Below the pieces are notes generated by a model, which was not told where the DNA came from, made no database searches, and was given only the letters and a program-made list of their open reading frames with translations. DNA of 53,580 bases from a virus. Shown here piece after piece: positions 7,635-15,643 of the stretch; positions within the stretch are counted from its first letter, which is position 1; every line of letters starts with the position of its first letter. The stretch is from positions 1-53,580 of IMG/VR virus record IMGVR_UViG_3300015360_000055; one strand, given 5' to 3'. The position numbers and the translations under genes were made by a program.

Positions 7635-9458
7635 ATGGGTATCGGTTCACAATCAGTTGAATTCATCCGGCAGTTCTTTCGTCAGACCGAATACGATCGC
7701 GCTCCTTACGTTCCGGCAACGGCCTCGGGCGGAATGTCTAACAGCTCCTCCTCATTCTCCTATGGCATGACAGGCGGAAGCCTTCACGGTGTCGCGGATT
7801 ACCTGCGACTGGATGCTGACATTGTTGCTCGCTACATGGATTATGAGGACATGGACGACTCACCCATAGTTTCAAGCTGTTACGATATTTACGCGGATGA
7901 TGCGACCCAGATCGATCCACAAACCGGGAAGTCTGTCTGGATTAACTGCGAGGACGAAGACATCCGAGCTGAGCTTGACACCATGCTTCATAAGCAGCTC
8001 CACATCGAGGAGCACATCTGGGGAATGACCCGGATGATTTGTAAGTACGGAAACCTTTTTCAAGAGATCGTGGCCAAGCAAGAGCAAGGCGTGATCGCAC
8101 TCAATACTTTATCTCCCCCCACGGTTCGAAGAATTCAGGTTCCAAAAGAAGTTGGCTACGATCCTGCCAAGCCTGAACAGAAGGAAATGAACTGGGACAC
8201 GCTCGGATACATTTACGATCCACGCGGAGTATTTAAAGTCACTACAAAGCAATTCATCGACGAGTTGAAATACAAAATTTCAGGTGATGTTCCCAAGGAT
8301 CGCCCAGCAGGTTGCGCCATATTCGAAGGCTGGGAAGTGGCTCACTACCGCCTCCTCGGAAAGACACCTGACTCTGCTTATGGATTCGGAATCTCCGAGC
8401 CTGCACGATGGATCTTCAAGCGTCTCTTGCTCCTGGAAGACTCAATCATTCTTCACCGTTTGACTCGTGCTCCGTCTCGTTACGCATTCTATGTGGACGT
8501 GTCAGGTGTGCCACCGAATGAGACCCCGGCCTATTTGAACCGCGTGAAGCAGGGCTTAAAGAAGTCCAAGTTTGTAAATCCAAACTCAGGGAAGATGGAT
8601 CAGAAGTACAACCCCATCTCTCAGGACGAGGATTTCTTCTTGGGTGTTCGCGACGGAAAAGAATCCACCCGCGTGGAAAGTCTTCAGGGTCCGATCTACG
8701 ATCACATCGAAGACATTAAGTTCTTTGAGAATAAATTGTTTGCTGCTCTCAAGGTTCCAAAGCCCTTCCTGACTTATGAAGAGTCTACCGCGAAGACCAA
8801 TCTTTCCGCAGAAGACGCTCGTTTTGCTCGCACCGTTCTCCGCATTCAGCGCGAGACCCGCAACGGACTCAAGCGTGTTTGTAAAGTTCATCTCGCCGCC
8901 AAAGGGATCAACCCAGACAATGTTGATTTCGAAGTCTGCATGTCTACTCCGAGCGCGATCTTCGAACTTGCGCAGCTTGAAATTAAAGCAGCAGAGCTTG
9001 ACCTTGCCGAGAAGTACACGGGCTGGGCTGACAAGTACTGGATCAAGACTCACATCTTGGGCTGGTCTGATGACCAGGTTCGCGAAGCAGGCCAGCCTGG
9101 TGAAGACGGCGGTTCGAGTGGCGGGAGTGGAGATCTCCAGGCTGCCCTCGATAAGCGCGGAACTCCAGGCTCAGGCGGGGGTGAGAAGTCCAGTTCATCG
9201 AGCCCTGAAAAAGAAACTGTCATCGCAACCGACGCCGATACGGTCGGAGCCGAAGTCGCATCGAAGGCAACACGCTCAGACATCATCATGAGCGCCGTAA
9301 AGAGAAACACGGAGAAGCTCCTGGAGCGTCTCGAAAAGTCTCAGCACAAAACGTCTGACAAATCTTCAGATAAGAAATTGAAAGAGATCGCTGAAGCATT
9401 GAAAGACTTGAGGCATACGGTTGATCGCACTCAGACTAGCGGAAGAGATCGTAAGTAG
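7635..9458 (+). CDS. portal protein (T4 gp20-like)
   Basis: The 607-residue protein forms the dodecameric ring through which DNA enters the head and to which the tail joins. It has the portal-type core, with SSCYDIYADDATQ near residue 80 and a long helical stem and clip region. It then has a low-complexity Gly/Ser-rich linker (GEDGGSSGGSG) and a charged C-terminal helix. The in-frame start at 7590 lies inside terminase, so I use ATG 7635, five bases after the terminase stop. Its place directly after terminase is standard for myoviruses. Confidence 0.9.
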   Translation: MGIGSQSVEFIRQFFRQTEYDRAPYVPATASGGMSNSSSSFSYGMTGGSLHGVADYLRLDADIVARYMDYEDMDDSPIVSSCYDIYADDATQIDPQTGKSVWINCEDEDIRAELDTMLHKQLHIEEHIWGMTRMICKYGNLFQEIVAKQEQGVIALNTLSPPTVRRIQVPKEVGYDPAKPEQKEMNWDTLGYIYDPRGVFKVTTKQFIDELKYKISGDVPKDRPAGCAIFEGWEVAHYRLLGKTPDSAYGFGISEPARWIFKRLLLLEDSIILHRLTRAPSRYAFYVDVSGVPPNETPAYLNRVKQGLKKSKFVNPNSGKMDQKYNPISQDEDFFLGVRDGKESTRVESLQGPIYDHIEDIKFFENKLFAALKVPKPFLTYEESTAKTNLSAEDARFARTVLRIQRETRNGLKRVCKVHLAAKGINPDNVDFEVCMSTPSAIFELAQLEIKAAELDLAEKYTGWADKYWIKTHILGWSDDQVREAGQPGEDGGSSGGSGDLQAALDKRGTPGSGGGEKSSSSSPEKETVIATDADTVGAEVASKATRSDIIMSAVKRNTEKLLERLEKSQHKTSDKSSDKKLKEIAEALKDLRHTVDRTQTSGRDRK

Positions 9459-9509
9459 TAGCGAGTTGGTATAGTTTCAGTTATCTTGAATACAAAGGGT
9501 TTATTGTAG

Positions 9510-12500
9510 ATGACACAAATGGCAGGCGCATCTATTCTTAATTTATTACTTGAGGACTGGATAACAGAAGTCCGAGTCGTTCGCGTTAAGAGAGTGCCTG
9601 CACGAATTCGTATGAAGCGTAAGCGTTACTACCGAAAGCGTAAGGCTCGCATCAAACGAATGTCTAGGATGAGACGTAGGAAGCCTCGGGCCAAAAGGCA
9701 AGCGAAGCGTAGAGCTAAGATTCGCAAACGAATGAATATTAAGCCAGGGAGCAGGAGGCGTATCCGGATGTCCTCTGCTGATAGATTTGGGAATCTTATG
9801 GAGGGTAAGCAAGTGAACGAAACCAAGGATTTGATTCGCGGATTTGAAAATGTTTCTCGTTTGGTAGACCAACTTGTTGGTGTGCTGGGGAAAGAGAAAG
9901 TCAACGAATCGCTTGGTAAGACCAACCACTCCCTGGTTGAAGATTTTTACCCCGCCGAATTGCCAGCCTTCGCCGACCATGGCGACATCATTTTACACGA
10001 AGACTTCGAAGCCATTCTTGGAATCAAGAAGCCCCTCCAGGAGAACAAGAAGCCTGCCGACTACTCCCAGATGAAGGCCGACGCGGTTGCCATGATCGCG
10101 AACATCAAGAGCGGAAAAGTCGATGAGAGCGAAGCTCTACAAATTTTGACTCTGATGACAGAAGGTCTCGACAAAGCTGTTGAGCGCGTCATCACCGAAA
10201 GCCCTGAGCTGGAAGAATCCGGAGAGACAAACGGCGATGATGACAGCGCCCAGTCTTCTTACGAAAAGCTCGGCCTTGAGCCGATGATGAAGAAGCTTGC
10301 AGCCAATCCTGCGCAACTGATCAAGAAGGTCGCTGACGATGACGGCGATGTAGAAGTCAAAGTCATGAAAGTGACCCACGACTCTCATAAGAACATGATT
10401 GGCATTCATCTCTATGATCCTAGCGAGCAAGAGATTGATCAAGCCGTCAACGATGCTTTCCGTGATGGATTCGAGTACGTCTGGGTCGAGTATCCGGCGA
10501 AGATGAACAACTCTGTCTCTGAAGCTAAAGGTTCACATAAGGTTGGATCTAAAGTTAAAGTGAACATGGGTGTTGATTCTGGCAAGACTGGCGTTGTTGT
10601 AGACAAGTCAGCCATCAAAACTAATGGTCGTGGAACTCCAGAAATTGAAGGCCACTACAAGCCGATGTCTACTGATGATGTCGCGATTAAGTTTGATCAC
10701 AATGGCAAGCACGCTGTTTACAGTAAGTCTCACTTGACTCCTGTTTCCGACAGCAAAGAAGAGGCCATCTCCGAGGCTGGTAAAAAAGGTCAGAAATGGC
10801 ACATCATTGACTGGGCTGGCAACAGCGTGTTCGGCGGTGATACTTTTGATTCGTTCGATGACGCAGAGGAATTCCTCAGCGTTAAGCTTGGCGACGATTA
10901 CGAAACTGATCGCGGAGAATACGATGTCGTGCAAGGTAAGACGACTGACAAGAAGTACCTCGATCCCAAGGATCCACGCGCCGGTAAAAAGATTAAGTCT
11001 GAAGCCGAAGATGAAAAGGTGAATGTTCGCGAGCTGAGCCCGATGGTTGTTCAGTATCTCTCTACTGCTCTTTGGTCATCCAACGATGGATCAAATGAGC
11101 AGGGCGGCGATCCACTTGATGACAACTATGACATCTCTGACATCGCTGAAGAGTCCGTCAAGAAGGCCACAGAAGATTGTGACTCCTTCTACGAGAAGGC
11201 CGAGAAGATCCTCGGAAAGAACGGTGACGAGATCACGGCCATTGAATCCGAATCACTGGGCCACGATTTCTGGTTGAGCCGTAACGGTCATGGTGCTGGA
11301 TTCTTCGATGCTGATTACCTCGATGAAGATATGAGAGATGCTCTTCAGGATTTAGCTAAAGAGTTTGGTGAGGTGAACGCTTACGTTGCAGACATCGGCG
11401 ATGAGCCAGGAAAGATCTTCATTGAATCTTTCGAGGCTGACACTGAAGAAGATCCACTCGTTGAGATGGCTCGTATCAATAAAGAAGCACTCTTGAATGA
11501 ATCCAAGAGTGAGATGGTGATGAAGATCAAGCAAATGGAAGCTGATCTCCACAAAGCCATGCACGAGAAGAAGATCTCCGCTCCAAACGGACAAGAGATC
11601 CCATTCAAAATCATGGGTCACGACGAAGCCGAAACCGTGAAGGAAAAGAGCGGCAAGGTATTTGACTACCCAGAGATGACTCACTTCAACATCGAGTCAT
11701 GGGAAACGATGAAGCTCTCCATGACTGCCGATGGCCGCATTATTCCAGAAGGCGTTGCCCTCAACGGCAAAGGCGTTCCTGCTGAAAAGATCATCGCTGA
11801 CGTTCTCAAGAACGTGAAGAACTGGTCCGCTCACGTTGCCAAACTCAAGAGCGAGAAGGCCACGAAGAAGGAAGCCAAGCAGAACGAAGCCAAGGCCGAT
11901 GATGGCGCTGTTGAAGTTGCCTATGACGGAACTGTTGATCGTGGTGAAGGTAAAGAACATGTGGCAGTGATTCGCAAGGGCGATAAAATCATTGATCGCA
12001 TCCATGGAAAGACAAAAGAAGCTGCTATATCCGCAGCTCAAGAAGCGGCCAAGACTCCAAAGGCAGAGTCCGCTCCTGTCACCGAGATGGCTCGCCAGAC
12101 CACTGATGTGGTTGCTGCTGCCTTCGTTGCAGGAGAGCCCAAGAAGGACAAGAACAACCACACTGATGGAAAGTCTTTCTTCCTTCATGGCAACGAGATT
12201 GCCAAGATTGAAAAGGGTCAGCTCTCGATCACGAACGCAGGCTGGGAAACCACAACGACTCGTGAGCGGTTGAACGGAATCATGGTTGCTGCTGGTGTCG
12301 GTAAGAAGGTCTCCCAGGAAAAGGGCAAGCAGATGCTTGACGGCAAAGAGTGGGACGGTGAGTGGACCAAGGTGGGCAAAGTAAAGCCTCCTACGCCTCC
12401 AACCCCAGACAAGCCAGTCAAAGAAGCTGTGGCAGATCCAAAGTCCGTCAAGGGCAAGGATATGACCCCCGCTAATAAAGCCGAGATGGGCAAGAGTCTT

Positions 12501-14885
12501 CCAGGCAAGTTCGTTCGCTCAGGCGATACCGACACTGCCAAGAAGATCATGAAGCATCATGAAAGCATCAGTGAGAATAAGGGTGATGGCAAGCCACGCA
12601 TCATGACCACTTACGACATCGTCACCCCGGAGTCTGCTTCCCGTGGTGATGTTGCTGAGAACGGTTGGGAAGATGAGATCGGACACGACTGCACACCTGA
12701 CGAACATGATATCGAAGACGGAAAGACTGTTGTCGATTTAGCGGTCGAGTTTCTGAAAGATAAGGGCGTACTTGAGCCGTCATCAACTCAGTTTCATACC
12801 GGGATTTGGTATAACACCATAGATCCAGAAACTGATTACCAGGACGGTTCTGAAAAGAACTACGCCTATCATCTGTACGACTTTACTCCAGAGCAGGAGA
12901 AGCAAGTCTATGGTGGCGTCATGGGTAAAAAGGAAGCTAAAAATCCTGAAACCCGTAGCGGCGACCTCACCGAGAAGACGGGCGACGGCTACACCTTCAC
13001 GGATAAAGAATCTCAGATGGAATCTCTGGCGGAATACATTGACGAGCACGTCACGTTGGAGACTGAGTACAGAACTGAACACGAAGACTCCGGCAATGAT
13101 TATCTCGATGCCATGATGGATTCGGTAAATACCGAAGAATGTCTTGGTATGAACATGACCAATAACGTTCTTTGGGCACCGCTTGAAGCGGCTAAGGATG
13201 CTGGTATTCCAGTGAAGGAATTGGATCAGATTTTAAAAGATCTTGTCACTGCTAAAGCTTCTGGTGTTTTTTATCCAGACAACGCAGTCTCTTCCACTGG
13301 CCAGCTTGGAGAAGTTGAGACTCAGCTTGACAGCATGGGCGGGACCGTAAACGGTAAAAAGGTAGATGATGTTTTCGAGATTTTATCCGCTGGCCTTGAT
13401 GAGAAAGATAAGAAGGCTGTCGCACGGAAGCTTCAAGAGGCTTACTGGGATGGCAAATCAAATTACGCTTATGGCGACGCTGCCTACGACACTTGGATGT
13501 TCGTCGTTGATGAAGACGCTTTGATCGACGCCATTAATGAAAAACTGAAAGAAACTGGAAAGCCTGAACTTAATCTAGATGGTGAGACTGAAGAGTCCAC
13601 TCAGGTTGAGTCTGTCCAGAAGAAGTTGAAAGAGTCTCACTCTGACTCAGATCTCCAGGGCATGAGCGCATCTGCTTTGCTGAAGCTGATCCGCAGTAAG
13701 GAAGTCACTTACGCTGAAGTGGACAAGGCTCTTGAGAAGGAAAAAGACTTCCGGAAGCTTGACTGGATCGGTGACCAACTTGCGAAAGACGATCTGAAGA
13801 AGCCCGGCACTCCAGTTGATGAAGCCAGTGCAGAAAAAAACTTTGAAGTCTGGATTAAGACTCCAATGCCATCCACTACCGAAGTAGATGCAAAGTTTGC
13901 CACCAAGGCTGAAGCTGAAGCCCACATGGCCGAGCGGAAAGCTAAAAATCCTGATTGGAAAATCTGGATCGAAACAACTTCTGGACGAGCTAAGATGTCA
14001 AAGGCATTCCCAGAAGCTGGAGAGACGGACGACACCGGTCAGACAGAAGCTGCGCCAGTCGATCAAGAGCTTAAGAGCAGTGTTGAGACTTCGGTTGACC
14101 ATAAGAAATGGAAGGCTAAGCACAAGGCTCCAGTTCAAAAGGAATCGCTCGCAGTGGAGATCGACGGACAGAAGTTCGGCCTTACCACTGAAGAACTCAA
14201 CGAAGAAGGCATCGTTGCCGATCTCGCAGCGGCCATCGGTGGTTCGTCTGAGCCAGAGAAGCTCGAAGAACTCAAGACTGAGATCGCCGATTCCATGGAC
14301 ATGGACAGTGGTCGATACTCTTCATGGGGAAAGTCGGGAAGCTTTGAAGCTGATGGGACTGAGTACCAGTTCATCATCAGCGAAGACGAAGCCGAGAAGA
14401 TTGCCAAAGACATCGTCACTCAGGATCTTGAGGACGACCCATATGAGATGTTCAGTCATGACTTTTTGAATGAGCATCTTTATGTGGGTGACACTGACAA
14501 GCGTTTGATCGCAAACGACGATGCCGACGCACGCATGGACGGCATGAGCGATGAAGACATCATCGATGAAGTTGAAATGCAAGATGAGTACGAAGCTGCT
14601 GAGGGCAAAGCAAAGGAAAAAATCCTTGATAAAGCCAAAGAGCAGATCATGAGCACGCACTACGACTCAGTTTATGAGCAGCTCGACAAGGATCCAGTGG
14701 GATACTTTGAAGACATGGGCGGGGCCGAAATGGTCAAAGACATGATCGAGAAAAATCTTCTGAGTGTGGACGTGAAGGCAGCCGCAGAGGAAGCCGTCAG
14801 GATCGACGGTTGGGCGCACTTCTTGTCACACTATGACGGAAACTACGAAACCACTCCGGGTGGCGTTGTCTACTTCAAGGAGTAA
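9510..14885 (+). CDS. giant multidomain protein, 1,791 aa, between portal and prohead protease
   Basis: The first 86 residues are extremely Arg/Lys-rich (RKRKARIKRMSRMRRRKPRA), like small basic core proteins of some phage heads. The rest is acidic and modular. Residues near 424-475 hold a WAGNSVFGG...FDSFDDAEEFL domain. Residues 512-640 hold a DFWLSRNGHGAGF domain, and 1033-1140 a YDIVTPESASRGDVAENGW domain. Residues 1545-1791 end with GWAHFLSHYDG. I know each of these types as separate small phage proteins of unknown function. A second start, GTG 9813 behind GGAGG, would give a form without the basic head. The position suggests a head-internal protein. No enzymatic motif is seen. Confidence 0.85.
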   Translation: MTQMAGASILNLLLEDWITEVRVVRVKRVPARIRMKRKRYYRKRKARIKRMSRMRRRKPRAKRQAKRRAKIRKRMNIKPGSRRRIRMSSADRFGNLMEGKQVNETKDLIRGFENVSRLVDQLVGVLGKEKVNESLGKTNHSLVEDFYPAELPAFADHGDIILHEDFEAILGIKKPLQENKKPADYSQMKADAVAMIANIKSGKVDESEALQILTLMTEGLDKAVERVITESPELEESGETNGDDDSAQSSYEKLGLEPMMKKLAANPAQLIKKVADDDGDVEVKVMKVTHDSHKNMIGIHLYDPSEQEIDQAVNDAFRDGFEYVWVEYPAKMNNSVSEAKGSHKVGSKVKVNMGVDSGKTGVVVDKSAIKTNGRGTPEIEGHYKPMSTDDVAIKFDHNGKHAVYSKSHLTPVSDSKEEAISEAGKKGQKWHIIDWAGNSVFGGDTFDSFDDAEEFLSVKLGDDYETDRGEYDVVQGKTTDKKYLDPKDPRAGKKIKSEAEDEKVNVRELSPMVVQYLSTALWSSNDGSNEQGGDPLDDNYDISDIAEESVKKATEDCDSFYEKAEKILGKNGDEITAIESESLGHDFWLSRNGHGAGFFDADYLDEDMRDALQDLAKEFGEVNAYVADIGDEPGKIFIESFEADTEEDPLVEMARINKEALLNESKSEMVMKIKQMEADLHKAMHEKKISAPNGQEIPFKIMGHDEAETVKEKSGKVFDYPEMTHFNIESWETMKLSMTADGRIIPEGVALNGKGVPAEKIIADVLKNVKNWSAHVAKLKSEKATKKEAKQNEAKADDGAVEVAYDGTVDRGEGKEHVAVIRKGDKIIDRIHGKTKEAAISAAQEAAKTPKAESAPVTEMARQTTDVVAAAFVAGEPKKDKNNHTDGKSFFLHGNEIAKIEKGQLSITNAGWETTTTRERLNGIMVAAGVGKKVSQEKGKQMLDGKEWDGEWTKVGKVKPPTPPTPDKPVKEAVADPKSVKGKDMTPANKAEMGKSLPGKFVRSGDTDTAKKIMKHHESISENKGDGKPRIMTTYDIVTPESASRGDVAENGWEDEIGHDCTPDEHDIEDGKTVVDLAVEFLKDKGVLEPSSTQFHTGIWYNTIDPETDYQDGSEKNYAYHLYDFTPEQEKQVYGGVMGKKEAKNPETRSGDLTEKTGDGYTFTDKESQMESLAEYIDEHVTLETEYRTEHEDSGNDYLDAMMDSVNTEECLGMNMTNNVLWAPLEAAKDAGIPVKELDQILKDLVTAKASGVFYPDNAVSSTGQLGEVETQLDSMGGTVNGKKVDDVFEILSAGLDEKDKKAVARKLQEAYWDGKSNYAYGDAAYDTWMFVVDEDALIDAINEKLKETGKPELNLDGETEESTQVESVQKKLKESHSDSDLQGMSASALLKLIRSKEVTYAEVDKALEKEKDFRKLDWIGDQLAKDDLKKPGTPVDEASAEKNFEVWIKTPMPSTTEVDAKFATKAEAEAHMAERKAKNPDWKIWIETTSGRAKMSKAFPEAGETDDTGQTEAAPVDQELKSSVETSVDHKKWKAKHKAPVQKESLAVEIDGQKFGLTTEELNEEGIVADLAAAIGGSSEPEKLEELKTEIADSMDMDSGRYSSWGKSGSFEADGTEYQFIISEDEAEKIAKDIVTQDLEDDPYEMFSHDFLNEHLYVGDTDKRLIANDDADARMDGMSDEDIIDEVEMQDEYEAAEGKAKEKILDKAKEQIMSTHYDSVYEQLDKDPVGYFEDMGGAEMVKDMIEKNLLSVDVKAAAEEAVRIDGWAHFLSHYDGNYETTPGGVVYFKE
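9800..9815 (+). promoter_or_regulatory. internal ribosome-binding site and GTG start in the giant gene
   Basis: GGAGGG at about 9800 followed seven bases later by GTG 9813 (MNETKDLIRGFENV) is a better initiation signal than the one at 9510, which has only weak purines upstream. Translation may start at both places, giving products with and without the Arg-rich head. Confidence 0.45.
12945..12957 (+). repeat. partial copy of the dispersed repeat (13 bp)
   Basis: CCTGAAACCCGTA matches the first 13 bases of the 15-bp repeat, within the giant gene, where it encodes NPETRS. It may be chance on its own; it is listed for completeness with the stronger copies. Confidence 0.3.
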
Positions 14886-15183
14886 TATGGTACTCGTTGC
14901 CGGTCAAAACAATGCGATAGCCTTTACTGGAAATCCATCTGGCCAGACCGATGTCAGCGAGATCGCTAAACTCGTTTCCTTCCATTTCGTAGGCTTCAAA
15001 GATGTCCTCAAAGAACATGTGAACAGCCGCTTCAAAAGAGATGGGCTCTCCCTGCATGGCCTGAATTTGCTCAAGCATGACCGGGTAGAGATTCTCGTTC
15101 CATCCAAGAGGGTGGCCCCAGTAGGGGTTTCCATCAACGTTGTAAAGCAGCATGTTTTTCCACGATATTTTAGTCATACTCAC
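14875..15183 (-). CDS. hypothetical protein on the opposite strand, 100-102 aa
   Basis: This is the only credible minus-strand gene. It fills the gap between two + genes, with its stop 11 bases inside the end of the giant gene. The product (NVDGNPYWGHPLGWNENLYP) is acidic and well composed, and its codon choice matches the neighbours. It starts at GTG 15183 or at the next ATG two codons on, behind GAGAGAATGTGAG. A competing + frame (ATG 14887 to 15246) has a good AAGGAG site but an unconvincing His/Val/Phe-rich product. The role is unknown; its transcript would be antisense to the virion operon. Confidence 0.65.
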   Translation of the reverse strand: MSMTKISWKNMLLYNVDGNPYWGHPLGWNENLYPVMLEQIQAMQGEPISFEAAVHMFFEDIFEAYEMEGNEFSDLADIGLARWISSKGYRIVLTGNEYHITP

Positions 15184-15232
15184 ATTCTCTCATTAACCAT
15201 TACGTTTTGTAATTGGGTCAGGAAAGACACAT

Positions 15233-15643
15233 ATGGATGCCAATAAGATTGCCAAGTTAGCCAAAGACCTGTCTCGCCCAGGACACAAGTCTGTAGCCAT
15301 TGCTTCTGCGCTCGGGATCCACTCGGACCAGATCCCCAATCTGATTGCGCGAGAGATTCGGAACGGAAATTTACTGGGTCTTTCTCAGGAAGAGCTGACC
15401 AATCTCTCGAAGAATTTAGGAGATGAAAGTCTTTCGAAAGTGATCGCTGCGAAAACCGGAAATAAAACGTCTGCTCGCAAAGAAGACAAAACGTCACGCA
15501 CTTCTAAACAACTTGCAGATAGTCTTGAAGCTTTGCACAAGAGGCTATACGATAGAGTTGTAAAGGGTAAACCTAAGGCTAAGCTGGTCAATGGTAAGAA
15601 AACCAAGATCCCAGGATTCGCGTATCACTTTAGGAAAGAGTAA
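15233..15643 (+). CDS. hypothetical head-region protein, 136 aa
   Basis: An AGGAAAG ribosome-binding site precedes the ATG. The protein is basic, with helical segments and a Lys-rich C-terminal part (KGKPKAKLVNGKKTKIPGFA). Its position, immediately before the prohead protease, is where T4-like phages keep small core proteins (gp67/gp68), so a prohead-core role is possible, but I see no sequence signature for it. Its stop is followed directly by the ATG of the protease gene. Confidence 0.6.
   Translation: MDANKIAKLAKDLSRPGHKSVAIASALGIHSDQIPNLIAREIRNGNLLGLSQEELTNLSKNLGDESLSKVIAAKTGNKTSARKEDKTSRTSKQLADSLEALHKRLYDRVVKGKPKAKLVNGKKTKIPGFAYHFRKE

Noticed and set aside
14887-15246. A + frame of 119 residues with a good AAGGAG site
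   Set aside because: The product (FHFVGFKDVLKEHV, then VVKQHVFPRYFSHTH) looks off-frame, and the opposite strand encodes a far better protein in the same interval. The purines are also the codons ending the giant gene.
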